Below, one piece after another: positions 24,534 to 34,330 of a DNA stretch of 37,974 nt (within the stretch, counting starts at the first letter, position 1; every line of letters starts with the position of its first letter). This stretch comes from an uncultured Bacteroidales bacterium (lineage in GTDB: Bacteria > Bacteroidota > Bacteroidia > Bacteroidales > ML635J-15), in NCBI GenBank assembly GCA_937982115.1, contig CALJNE010000076.1, positions 1-37,974 on the forward strand. The letters run 5' to 3'. Made by a program: the position numbers and the translations under genes. The notes under the pieces were generated by a model that saw only the letters and a list, made by a program, of their open reading frames with translations, had not been told where the DNA came from and did no database searches.

Positions 24534-26470
24534 GATTTTAAAATTATAAATAAATCCTGAATTATTTTATAATCTTTGGCATACATAATATTTCGAGCAT
24601 TTATGTTTTCTATGTTCTTATCTTTTTCATTTAGTAAATCAGCCGTAGTAAAAACCCCCTTTTTTATTTTTGGTAAAAAGGTGGTATCTATATTTTTATC
24701 ATAATAAGAAACAAAAGACTTATAGCCTTGCAGAATGCTCAGCAAATTAACAAATGCACGCCCAGGATTACGAATAAAGAAAATTAAAATTGGAAAGAAC
24801 AATAACATTACAAAAGAAATAACAAAATCAAGTACACGCTTGTTCCTTTTATTCTCAGGCTTTATGATACTGTTAATATCAATATTGTATAGTTCGGCTG
24901 TAGTATTTATTGAATTACTGCCAATAACAGAAAAACCGTCAGGACTGGCAATTTTATAGTCTAATGATGGATTGTTCAGACTTAACATTGTTTGAATAAT
25001 CTGCTGGGCTGTTAAATCTTTTGAACAAAATATAATCTCATCAATTTTATTTATTTGAATTATTTCTTCGAGTTGAGATAATTTACCAGCAAAAAACTCA
25101 TTATCTTCTGAATTTTCGTTTGGATCAACGAAGGCAACAATTTTTATTCTTGGATTTTTATTGTTCAACTGAATTATCAAATCTTCAGTTTCTTTTTTAC
25201 TCCCAACTATTGCCACGCGTTTTTTCTGCGGATAGCTAACCTCAAAAACACTTCTTCCTGTCATCCCTAACAAAAGTCTCACTAAAGGAAGCAGTAAAAA
25301 TGTCCAGGCAGAACCCAAAAGTATAAGAGCTCTGGAAAATCTGTACTCAACAGGTAAAAGTGAATACAAAGCTAAAATTATAATTGTACCGATAAGAATT
25401 CCTCTGTAAACATTTTTAATTTTCACCGGACGATCATATCCCCCCGAAAACAGCAATGAAATCAACCAGATTATAACATAGCCGGCAAGAGCATAATACA
25501 ACAATTTTTTAGGATAATAATCTTTTACTCCGTGTGTTAGTTCTGCCCAAAATGGCGTTAATACTAAAAAACCCAATATTATTATTGTCGCGTCAACAAG
25601 CGGAGTGATTATGCTGCGTCCAAAACGATAAATAATTGCCAACAAAGCTCTGAAATATATCGCCAGCTTTATCATAGCGATCATTAACCCGGCATTTCGC
25701 TCCGAAAAATGCTTCTTGGCAAAAATTATCATAGCATTATAAAACACAACTACATAATTAATACTACCCTTTTTTGTGCTTTCTCCTTTGTAGTGAATTA
25801 TTGTTGTTTCCGGAAAATAGTAATTATTATATCCCGCCTTGGTTATTCTGTAAGAAATATCAATATCTTCGCCATACATAAAGAAACTTTCATCCAAAAG
25901 TCCTATTTCATCCAGTACGCTCCTGCGTAAAAGCATAAATGCACCGCTTAGTACATCTATTTTGTGTATCTCGTCCTTGCTTAAATAATTCAAATGATAT
26001 TGACCGAAGCGACGCGAATTTTTAAAAATTTTTGATAATCCGAAAATTTTATAAAAAGCCACTTCTGGAGTTGGTAAACCGCGTTTTGATTCCGGAAGAA
26101 AACGCCCTTTACCATCTATCATTTTTACCCCCAAACCTCCCGCATCAGGATGAGAATCCATAAAATCACATACCAACTTAAATGTATATTCCTGAACTAC
26201 AGTGTCAGGATTAAGCAAAAGCACATACTTACCTTTGCTTTCTCCTATGGCCTGATTATTTGCATAAGAAAAACCGTAATTCTTTTTATTTTCGATTAAT
26301 CTCACCTGCGAGAACTTCGATTTCACCATTGCACAGCTTCCGTCAACCGAATTGTTGTCAACCACAAAAACTTCACACTCACAATGTTCAGCCGCAGCAA
26401 ATACCGAATTTAAACATTGTTCAAGGAAATGCTTGACATTATAATTTACTATTACTACACTTAATCTCAT
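24509..26470 (-). CDS. GT2 glycosyltransferase fused to a membrane and Rossmann domain of sugar-transferase type
   Basis: 653 aa. Residues 1-240 are a GT2 (GT-A) glycosyltransferase of the rhamnosyltransferase-like type: VVIVNYN, VVDNNS (36-41), LLLNPDT (84-90), and MYGEDIDISYR (198-208). Residues about 265-405 hold several membrane helices. About 417-515 form a Rossmann-like segment (RVAIVGSKKETEDLI, FVDPNEN) like that preceding the catalytic part of WcaJ/PglC-type polyprenyl glycosylphosphotransferases. After a further hydrophobic hairpin (about 546-570, KRVLDFVISFVMLLFFPILIF) the expected catalytic sugar-phosphate transferase core is absent. Likely role: cell-surface polysaccharide assembly. 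A -7 box TACTTTTG (26485-26478) lies just before the ATG, giving an almost leaderless transcript. Confidence 0.82.
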   Translation of the reverse strand: MRLSVVIVNYNVKHFLEQCLNSVFAAAEHCECEVFVVDNNSVDGSCAMVKSKFSQVRLIENKKNYGFSYANNQAIGESKGKYVLLLNPDTVVQEYTFKLVCDFMDSHPDAGGLGVKMIDGKGRFLPESKRGLPTPEVAFYKIFGLSKIFKNSRRFGQYHLNYLSKDEIHKIDVLSGAFMLLRRSVLDEIGLLDESFFMYGEDIDISYRITKAGYNNYYFPETTIIHYKGESTKKGSINYVVVFYNAMIIFAKKHFSERNAGLMIAMIKLAIYFRALLAIIYRFGRSIITPLVDATIIILGFLVLTPFWAELTHGVKDYYPKKLLYYALAGYVIIWLISLLFSGGYDRPVKIKNVYRGILIGTIIILALYSLLPVEYRFSRALILLGSAWTFLLLPLVRLLLGMTGRSVFEVSYPQKKRVAIVGSKKETEDLIIQLNNKNPRIKIVAFVDPNENSEDNEFFAGKLSQLEEIIQINKIDEIIFCSKDLTAQQIIQTMLSLNNPSLDYKIASPDGFSVIGSNSINTTAELYNIDINSIIKPENKRNKRVLDFVISFVMLLFFPILIFFIRNPGRAFVNLLSILQGYKSFVSYYDKNIDTTFLPKIKKGVFTTADLLNEKDKNIENINARNIMYAKDYKIIQDLFIILKSWKNLGQV

Positions 26471-26531
26471 CGCATTGCAAAAGTAAAAATTTTTTTTGAT
26501 GCTTATTTAATTCTTAACATTTAGGATAAAC

Positions 26532-26539
26532 TAAATTTG
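26532..26539 (+). promoter_or_regulatory. -7 box for alpha-2-macroglobulin gene
   Basis: TAAATTTG fits TAnnTTTG, 77 bp before the ATG. No good -33 box is seen. The leader contains a 16-codon ORF at 26562-26612. Confidence 0.45.
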
Positions 26540-26561
26540 TATCAAATTATTTTTTATTTTT

Positions 26562-26612
26562 ATGAAAATTTTAATTTTTTGCATCTGTTGTTCCGTTAAC
26601 CTAAAATTCTAA
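26562..26612 (+). other. Possible 16-codon upstream ORF
   Basis: ATG AAA ATT TTA ... TTC TAA encodes a short hydrophobic, cysteine-containing peptide (MKILIFCICCSVNLKF) and stops four bases before the alpha-2-macroglobulin ATG. It could be a coupled leader peptide or a remnant of an alternative signal sequence. Translation is unproven. Confidence 0.3.
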
Positions 26613-26616
26613 AATT

Positions 26617-29600
26617 ATGGAAAGTTTCTTAAGCAAAAGTTTGTTTATTGCCTCTTATTTTCTTGTTTTTAATATTTTTTTCCCTAATTCATCAAACGAA
26701 AATAATTGCAGGAATAACAACAAAAATAATTATGAAAAAATGTGGCAAGAAGTACAAAAATTTGAAGCTGACGGCCTTCCTAAATCAGCTTTAGCAAAAG
26801 TTAACGAAATTTATGATCTGGCTATTAAAGAAAAAAATAATGAACAAATCGTTAAAGCAGTAATTTACCGAATAAAATATATTGCAATTACCGAAGATTC
26901 CGGACAAGAAGCTGCAATAAAACAACTTAACCAGGATATTACTGCTGTTGAGCAACCGGCTAAAGCATTTTTAAACTTATTACTCGGAATAACATATCTT
27001 GAATATTACAATTACAATTCTTATGTAATTGATCAAATGTCTGTTACTTCTGAATTCGAAAACTCAGACTTTAAAACCTGGGACAAGAATAAATTCAAAA
27101 CCGAAATAATCAAAAATTACAACCTTGCTCTCGATGAAAGTCTAAAATCAATTCCTATCAATGAATTTCCAGAATTAATAGAATACGCCAATGAATCAGC
27201 TTTGAGGTATCCAACTGTTTTCGACTTTATGTGCAGTTATGTTATTCAAAATCTTCAAAGCCGAAATTATTACTATTATTATTATGGTGGCAACCCAGAC
27301 ACTGATAAAAATATTACAGAAACAGGATATTTTGCTCCTGCTAATGAATTTTGTCTTTTCCCAATCACCGAGGACTCATTAAATTTCAATGTAAATGTTT
27401 TAAGAATTTACCAAAAATGGTTATCAAAACGAATTTCTGACACTAAAAACTCTGAAGCTTTCGTGGTTGCAGATCTTTCAAGATTAACATTTTTGAAAGA
27501 AAATGTAAAATCAAGTAAAACTAACAGCTTTTATGAAAAATCTCTTTTAAATCTTCACGAAAAATTTTATAAAGACCCTATCCTACTTTTAATTGATTAT
27601 AATCTTGCTGAATATTACTTTAATCTTTCAAACTCCTACATTCCATCAGATCCAACAACAAAAAAATATGCAGCTTATAGAAAAACAGCATGGGAACTTT
27701 TGAGCAATGTAATCGAAATGTATCCAAAATCACCATATACAAATCAATGCATAAACCTTAAAAATACAATAGAAAACAAAGATATATCCTTCGAAGCAAA
27801 AAACTCTGCACCTATTGGAAAATCGTTTCCTATAAAAATCAACTACAGAAATTTCGACAAAATCTATCTAACAGTTCTAAATGTGGATTATTTTAAGTTT
27901 CTTGACTTTAAAAAATCTTACTATGATGATAATTATTTCAAAGACATTTTAAAATTCTCAAAAACTGTAATATCAAACAAAGAAATCTTACTACCCCCAG
28001 CTGACGACTTCAATCAACATTCAGTTGAATACCTGATGGAGCCGCTCGAAAAAGGTTTTTACATAATAATACTACATGCAACTCCCTCGCTTTCAAATAA
28101 AAATAATATTGTTGCACAAAACAATATTTTTGTAACAGATCTTACAATCACAAAATCAAAATTAAATAAAAACAAAAATTATTTATACATTTTCAACAGC
28201 AACACCGGGAAACCTGTTTCAAATGCAAAAGTATTGTTATATAAATATGAGTATTCTTATGTTAAAAGAGATTACATATATGATAAATTTGCAGAATTAA
28301 CATCGGACGAATATGGAATTGTTACCGTAAACAATAATAAAATTGACAATTACTATTCTAACATCAGAATAGATGTAATCACTACGAATGATTTTTATTC
28401 GGAAAGTTCATATATTTATAAAGACTATGATTCAAACGAATCAACCCAAACTTTAGTAAAACTATTCACCGACAGAGCTATATACCGTCCCGGTCAAACA
28501 GTTTATTTCAAAGGTATTTGCACTGAATTCAAAAATGGAAATCATACTTTACTAACCAATTACACAACAACAGTTTTCTTAAAAGACGTTAATTATCAGG
28601 TTGTTTCGGAGCTTTCATTAAAAACTAACGAATTTGGCAGCTTTAACGGAAGTTTTCAAATTCCAACTGGTGTGCTAACCGGCAACTTTACGATAGAAAC
28701 TCATGGAGGCACCATTACTGTAAAAGTAGAAGAATATAAAAGACCTAATTTTGAAATTGAATTTAAACCAATAGAAGGTGAGTATAGAATAAATGATAGT
28801 ATTTATGTCGAAGGTACTGTTAAATCTTATGCCGGATATCCGATTCCAAATGCAAAAGTAAAATATCGAATTCAACGAAATCCATATTGGTGGTATTACT
28901 GGAGAGGAAATCTAAAAGCTGAAGAAATTGCATTCGGCAAACTGACAACCGACGATAATGGAAATTTTAAAATCGGATTTATTGCTTCGGCCGAAAATTT
29001 CGATGAACTCAATAACTATATTTACTATGGCTATTCAATTTTTGTGGATGCAACCGACATTAATGGTGAAACTCAATCAGCTTCAAAAACTGTTTATGCT
29101 TCATCTGTTGCTTATAGTCTATCAACTGATATGCTACCAATTACTGAAATCTCAAAAATTGATACCCTCAAAATCACTGCAACAAATGTATCAGGATCAT
29201 CAATTAATACTGATGTTGACATCGAAATTGTAAAACTTCACGACCCCGAATTATTACTTTCGAAAAGAATCTGGACGCACCCGGATAAAAAACTTTACAC
29301 TATTAACGAATGGTATCAAAAAAATCCCGGCAACGAATTTGAGAACGAAACAAATTTCGATAACTGGGGGATTGAAAAATCTGTATTTAAAACTAAATTT
29401 AACACCAAAAATCAAAAATTAAAATTACCTGACACAAAAAAATGGCAACCCGGAGTTTACAGAATCATACTAAAATCTAAAGATAAATGGGGAAATGATA
29501 TTACCCACAAGCAAAATTTTGTTGTTTTCGATCCTCGTTCATCTAAAATGCCTTTTGTTGGCACTGACTTTTTCTACTGCAACAATAATTCCGCTCAACC

Positions 29601-32600
29601 AGGCGAAATTGTGAAAATATTTGTTGGGTCTTCATATAAAGATACCGAAATGTATTATTTTATTAAAATTAAAGATGAAGTAAGTGCCCGACAAACATTA
29701 AAAATTAATTCAGAAATTAAAAATATCGAAATTCCAATCAACGAAGATTGCAGAGGCGGTATTTCGGTTTATCTTATGTTCATTAAGAATGGCATCACAT
29801 ATCAAAAAACATTTATCATTGATGTGCCATACACAAACAAAATTCTTAATATCAAGTGGACTTCTTTCAGGGATAAAACCTTACCCGGCTCTAAAGAACA
29901 ATGGAAACTGAAAATTACGGATGCTTTTAACAAAACTGAAAATGCAGAATTGTTAGCAAGTTTATACGATGCTTCTCTGGATATTTTTGCTAAAAATTAT
30001 TGGTATCTCGATTATAACAAATACTATCAACCTTCATTTTATTTTGAAAGCAAGTTAATGCAGACTGTAGTTTCAACTTTATCTACCATTGAATTTTACA
30101 AAAGTCCTCTACCTGTTAACATATACGATCCGATACTAAATCTATTTGGTTATGGATATTTTTCCACATATTATTCATATTATGATAATGGAATTTTTAC
30201 AAAAAAAGATGGAAGATACAACTTATTAAAGACAGAGGCCTCAGGAACTGCTATGCCTGGAGCAGCCTTAAAAGACGGAGACGAAAAATTTGCACTTGAA
30301 GAACAAGAATTAACACTTAATATTGACCAAACTATGGATGGCGAGGATATTCCCGGGGGTAAAGATAACATATCTCAAAAACCGCAAATAAGAAGTAATT
30401 TCAACGAAACGGCATTCTTTTATCCTAACTTACAAACAGACAAAAACGGTGAAATTATTCTGAACTTTACAATGCCGGAAAGCCTCACAAGATGGAATTT
30501 CATGGGATTGGCTCACACAAAAGATCTAAAGGTCGGGACTATTACCGCACAGGTCGTAACTGCAAAAGAGCTAATGATAGTGCCAAACTTACCGCGATTC
30601 TTTAGAGAAAATGATGAACAAACAATCTCAATCAAAATCAATAATGTTTCGGATGAACAAATTTCTGGAATTGCCAAAATCGAATTTTACGATGCAGTAA
30701 CTTTAAAAGATATAACATCAGATTTCTTAAAAGATAATCAGGAAAAATCTTTTACGACAATTTCAGGTCAAAGCATAAATACAGAATGGAGTATAAAAAT
30801 ATCAGAAAAGTACAGTGCCGTAGGCGTTAGAATTTTTGCTGTGGGTAAAAACCACTCCGACGGAGAAGAAAGAATTTTACCTGTTTTATCAAACAGAATG
30901 CTTGTTACCGAAGCAAAACCACTACCTGTTAGAAAAGCAGGAGTTACTGAATTCAAATTCCAGAGTTTATTAAATTCTAATCAGTCTTCGACTTTAAAAA
31001 ACCATCGTTTTACCCTCGAATTTACATCTAATCCGGCTTGGTACGCTGTTCAGGCTCTTCCATACATCATGGAATATCCTTATGAATGTGCCGAACAAAC
31101 ATTCTCGAGATTGTATGCAAATCTACTCGCAAGCCATATAGCAAATTCAAATCCTAAAATTAAAAGAGTATTCGATATCTGGAAGTCGTATCCGGATAGT
31201 CAAGCTCTTTTGTCAAATCTCGAAAAAAACCAGGAACTTAAATCCTTAATGCTCGAAGAAACACCATGGCTACTTGACGGAAAAGATGAAACTCAAAGAA
31301 AACAAAGAATTGCGCTACTTTTCGATCTCAACAGAATGAGTACAGAAACTTCTTCGGCAATTAAAAAACTTAGCGAAATGCAAACTATCAACGGTGGTTG
31401 GCCGTGGTTTAAAGGAATGAAAGAAAGTTGGTACATAACCCAACATATTGCTTGCGGTTTCGGAAAATTATCAAAACTCGGAGTTACAGATATTCAAACA
31501 AATTCCACTATTAAAACAATGTCGGAAAAAGCTATTGGTTTTATTGACGACGAACTTGCCGTTAGTTACAAAGAATTGAAAAAATACTGCAACGAGAACT
31601 GTCTTAAACAAGATAATCTCAATTATATCCATATTCATTATCTTTATACTCGTTCGTTCTTCCTTGACAAATACCCCATAAAAAAATCTACACGAGAAGC
31701 TTATGATTACTACTTATCTCAAACAGAAAAATATTGGAAAAACAAAAGCTTTTATATGCAAGGTATGATTGCTGTGGCTTTGTATCGTAATAATAAAATT
31801 ACTGAATACAATAAAATTATTGCCTCATTAAAAGAACATGCCATTACAAACGAAGAAATGGGCATGTACTGGAAATACGACAGAGGCTATTATTGGTACC
31901 AGGCACCAATTGAATCCCAAGCTATGCTTATAGAAGCTTTTGAAGAAAACAATCAAAACAAGACCGAAGTGGAAGAAATGAAAGTATGGTTACTAAAACA
32001 AAAGCAAACTCAAGATTGGAAAACCACAAAAGCTACCGTAGAAGCCATTTACGCCTTGTTAATGAGAGGTACCGACATACTTGCCGACGATGAAATTGCA
32101 GTAATTACAATTGGCGAAATGGTTGTTGATGCCTCTAAAGACCCCGAAATTAAAACTGAGGCAGGGACAGGTTACTTTAAAAAGTCATGGGACGGCACTC
32201 AGGTAAAACCTGAATGGGGAAATATCAGCGTTAAAAAGAATTCTAACACCGTTTCGTGGGGAGCTGTTTACTGGCAATATTTCGAACAACTTGATAAAAT
32301 AAAGCACTTCGAAGAAACTCCTGTAAAAATTAATAAAAAATTATTTGTACAACGTCGCGAAAATGGATTGCCTGTAATTGTTCCTATCGAAAAAGACAAT
32401 AATCTGAAAATTGGAGATAAAGTTACTGTAAGAGTAGAAATCAGAGTTGACAGGGATATGGAATATGTTCATCTGAAAGATATGAGAGCTGCTTGCTTCG
32501 AACCAACAGAATATCTTTCCGGATATAGATACAAAAATGGACTCGGCTATTATCAAAGCATTAGGGATGCCTCTATGAACTTCTTTATAGACTATCTTAG

Positions 32601-32739
32601 AAAAGGTACTTATGTTTTTGAATATGAACTTGTGGTTTCGCAAAAAGGAAATTTCTCAAACGGAATAACAAGCCTGCAATGTATGTATGCTCCCGAATTC
32701 ACATCTCACAGCGAAGGAGTTAGAGTTGTGGTTAAATAA
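26617..32739 (+). CDS. Alpha-2-macroglobulin family protein
   Basis: 2040 aa, probably envelope-exposed. Residues 5-26 are a hydrophobic export signal without a lipobox, followed by an Asn-rich stretch and a helical, TPR-like region (about 40-390). A carboxypeptidase-regulatory-like beta domain is near 525-570, MG2 domain near 617 (FTDRAIYRPGQTVYFKG), and the A2M domain begins near 1267 (YPNLQTDKNGEIILNFTMPESLTRW). The thioester-type motif YPYECAEQT has C1491 and Q1494, followed by the helical toroid (TEDs) with NGGWPWFKG. Family members trap proteases through the thioester. Bacterial homologues usually pair with a PBP1c gene, which is not adjacent here. The large helical N-terminal extension is typical of Bacteroidetes homologues. 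A strong terminator follows. Confidence 0.9.
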   Translation: MESFLSKSLFIASYFLVFNIFFPNSSNENNCRNNNKNNYEKMWQEVQKFEADGLPKSALAKVNEIYDLAIKEKNNEQIVKAVIYRIKYIAITEDSGQEAAIKQLNQDITAVEQPAKAFLNLLLGITYLEYYNYNSYVIDQMSVTSEFENSDFKTWDKNKFKTEIIKNYNLALDESLKSIPINEFPELIEYANESALRYPTVFDFMCSYVIQNLQSRNYYYYYYGGNPDTDKNITETGYFAPANEFCLFPITEDSLNFNVNVLRIYQKWLSKRISDTKNSEAFVVADLSRLTFLKENVKSSKTNSFYEKSLLNLHEKFYKDPILLLIDYNLAEYYFNLSNSYIPSDPTTKKYAAYRKTAWELLSNVIEMYPKSPYTNQCINLKNTIENKDISFEAKNSAPIGKSFPIKINYRNFDKIYLTVLNVDYFKFLDFKKSYYDDNYFKDILKFSKTVISNKEILLPPADDFNQHSVEYLMEPLEKGFYIIILHATPSLSNKNNIVAQNNIFVTDLTITKSKLNKNKNYLYIFNSNTGKPVSNAKVLLYKYEYSYVKRDYIYDKFAELTSDEYGIVTVNNNKIDNYYSNIRIDVITTNDFYSESSYIYKDYDSNESTQTLVKLFTDRAIYRPGQTVYFKGICTEFKNGNHTLLTNYTTTVFLKDVNYQVVSELSLKTNEFGSFNGSFQIPTGVLTGNFTIETHGGTITVKVEEYKRPNFEIEFKPIEGEYRINDSIYVEGTVKSYAGYPIPNAKVKYRIQRNPYWWYYWRGNLKAEEIAFGKLTTDDNGNFKIGFIASAENFDELNNYIYYGYSIFVDATDINGETQSASKTVYASSVAYSLSTDMLPITEISKIDTLKITATNVSGSSINTDVDIEIVKLHDPELLLSKRIWTHPDKKLYTINEWYQKNPGNEFENETNFDNWGIEKSVFKTKFNTKNQKLKLPDTKKWQPGVYRIILKSKDKWGNDITHKQNFVVFDPRSSKMPFVGTDFFYCNNNSAQPGEIVKIFVGSSYKDTEMYYFIKIKDEVSARQTLKINSEIKNIEIPINEDCRGGISVYLMFIKNGITYQKTFIIDVPYTNKILNIKWTSFRDKTLPGSKEQWKLKITDAFNKTENAELLASLYDASLDIFAKNYWYLDYNKYYQPSFYFESKLMQTVVSTLSTIEFYKSPLPVNIYDPILNLFGYGYFSTYYSYYDNGIFTKKDGRYNLLKTEASGTAMPGAALKDGDEKFALEEQELTLNIDQTMDGEDIPGGKDNISQKPQIRSNFNETAFFYPNLQTDKNGEIILNFTMPESLTRWNFMGLAHTKDLKVGTITAQVVTAKELMIVPNLPRFFRENDEQTISIKINNVSDEQISGIAKIEFYDAVTLKDITSDFLKDNQEKSFTTISGQSINTEWSIKISEKYSAVGVRIFAVGKNHSDGEERILPVLSNRMLVTEAKPLPVRKAGVTEFKFQSLLNSNQSSTLKNHRFTLEFTSNPAWYAVQALPYIMEYPYECAEQTFSRLYANLLASHIANSNPKIKRVFDIWKSYPDSQALLSNLEKNQELKSLMLEETPWLLDGKDETQRKQRIALLFDLNRMSTETSSAIKKLSEMQTINGGWPWFKGMKESWYITQHIACGFGKLSKLGVTDIQTNSTIKTMSEKAIGFIDDELAVSYKELKKYCNENCLKQDNLNYIHIHYLYTRSFFLDKYPIKKSTREAYDYYLSQTEKYWKNKSFYMQGMIAVALYRNNKITEYNKIIASLKEHAITNEEMGMYWKYDRGYYWYQAPIESQAMLIEAFEENNQNKTEVEEMKVWLLKQKQTQDWKTTKATVEAIYALLMRGTDILADDEIAVITIGEMVVDASKDPEIKTEAGTGYFKKSWDGTQVKPEWGNISVKKNSNTVSWGAVYWQYFEQLDKIKHFEETPVKINKKLFVQRRENGLPVIVPIEKDNNLKIGDKVTVRVEIRVDRDMEYVHLKDMRAACFEPTEYLSGYRYKNGLGYYQSIRDASMNFFIDYLRKGTYVFEYELVVSQKGNFSNGITSLQCMYAPEFTSHSEGVRVVVK

Positions 32740-32740
32740 T

Positions 32741-32788
32741 AAAAAACGCTCGCATTCTTAATTTTGAAGCGAGCGTTTAATTTTTTTA
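32741..32788. terminator. Bidirectional terminator between A2M gene and pepD
   Basis: Ten-base-pair stem AAACGCTCGC/GCGAGCGTTT (32744-32753 with 32769-32778), loop of 15 nt, T-run on the right and A-run on the left, so it can serve both convergent genes. Confidence 0.88.
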
Positions 32789-32796
32789 GTAGAATA

Positions 32797-34254
32797 TTAT
32801 TTAATAGGTATATTTTTTAAAGTTTCTACCATAAAGTTCCAGAATTTTTCAACTGATGGAATATGAACTCTTTCATCGGGAGAGTGCGGAGAACGAATAG
32901 TAGGACCGAATGAAATCATGTCCCAATTAGGATAAGCAGCTCCTAAAATACCGCATTCCAATCCGGCATGTATAGCTTTTATTTCAGGAGTTTTGCCATA
33001 TAGTTTTTCATAAACAGTTTGCATAGTTTTTAAAATCGGAGAATTCAGATTTGGTTTCCATCCCGGATAAGATCCCTCAAATGAAACATTTGCCCCAATC
33101 AAATCGAAGATTGTTCCAATTTTGTACATTGTGCCTTCTTTTGCAGTGTCAACCGAACTACGAACAAGACAATTTACCGTAAACTTTCCGTCCTCGATTT
33201 TAACAATAGCCAGATTATTTGAAGTTTCGACCAGTCCTGGCATGCTGTCGCTCATTCTTTCAACACCGTGCGGACAAGCAAATGTAGCCTTGATAACTTT
33301 TACCATATCTTCCTGATTCATAATTTTTGCCGGCAATTCTGTTTTTACAGCCCGCATATTTAAATCAGGATCTGCTGTTCCAAATTCGTTTTTGAAAATA
33401 TTTTCAAAATTTGAAACTTCATTTTCAAAAGCCACAGCTTCTTTCTCTGGCACAAGCACTATTGCGAAAGCTTCACGCGGGATAGCATTTCTTAAGTTGC
33501 CCCCACTGACTTTTGCAAGTTTTATATCAAAATGATACAAACAATGATTTAAAAATCTGAACAATAATTTATTTGAATTAGCTCTTCCAATATTAATATC
33601 CATTCCGCTATGTCCACCCTTCAATCCGGTAATTGCAAGATTATAAGCAATAAATCCGTCCGGAGCATTAACTTCTTCGTAATTCATACTTACATTGACA
33701 TCAACACCTCCTGCACAACCAACGTAAAGTTCGCCTTCGTCTTCAGAATCGGTATTTAATAAAATTTCACCTTTAAGAATTCCCGGTTCAATATTTTTTG
33801 CTCCTGTCATGCCTGCTTCTTCGTCAATTGTTAACAGAGCCTCAATAAGACCATGTTGCAAATCTTTAGCTTCGAGAATAGCCATAATTGCAGCAACTCC
33901 AATTCCATTATCGGCACCAAGTGTTGTTCCGTTTGCTTTTACCCACTCGCCTTCCACTCTTGTTTCTATTGGGTCTTTCTCAAAATCGTGAACTTTGTCT
34001 GAATTTTTTTGAGGAACCATATCAACATGAGCCTGCAAAACTACGCCTTTACGATTTTCCATACCCGGAGTTGCCGGTTTTCTAATAATTACGTTCCCGA
34101 TTTTGTCTGTAAAAGTTTCTAAACCAAGGCTTTTGCCATAATTTAATAAATACTCCACTAATTTAGCTTCTTTTTTTGATGGATGTGGAATTTGTGTTAT
34201 CGCATAGAAATGTTTCCACACATTCTCCGGTTTTAATTTTAAAATTTCACTCAT
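32797..34254 (-). CDS. pepD: Cytosolic non-specific (aminoacyl-histidine) dipeptidase PepD
   Basis: 485 aa M20C metallopeptidase that splits Xaa-His and other dipeptides. Metal and catalytic residues are visible: H76-V-D78 (LQAHVDMVP), D115 (LGADNGIG), E145-E146 (IDEEAGMTG), D in LLNTDSEDEG, and a C-terminal HSPDERVHI block. A lid domain (about 185-395, with GLKGGHSGMDIN) provides dimerisation. No signal peptide; length normal. Monocistronic, facing the alpha-2-macroglobulin gene across a shared terminator. Confidence 0.95.
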   Translation of the reverse strand: MSEILKLKPENVWKHFYAITQIPHPSKKEAKLVEYLLNYGKSLGLETFTDKIGNVIIRKPATPGMENRKGVVLQAHVDMVPQKNSDKVHDFEKDPIETRVEGEWVKANGTTLGADNGIGVAAIMAILEAKDLQHGLIEALLTIDEEAGMTGAKNIEPGILKGEILLNTDSEDEGELYVGCAGGVDVNVSMNYEEVNAPDGFIAYNLAITGLKGGHSGMDINIGRANSNKLLFRFLNHCLYHFDIKLAKVSGGNLRNAIPREAFAIVLVPEKEAVAFENEVSNFENIFKNEFGTADPDLNMRAVKTELPAKIMNQEDMVKVIKATFACPHGVERMSDSMPGLVETSNNLAIVKIEDGKFTVNCLVRSSVDTAKEGTMYKIGTIFDLIGANVSFEGSYPGWKPNLNSPILKTMQTVYEKLYGKTPEIKAIHAGLECGILGAAYPNWDMISFGPTIRSPHSPDERVHIPSVEKFWNFMVETLKNIPIK

Positions 34255-34330
34255 AATTAAATTTTTTTTAATTTTGACATAATTTTTGAGGTTATAAAAT
34301 TACAATTTTTAATTAAATATTTTTTAGAAA

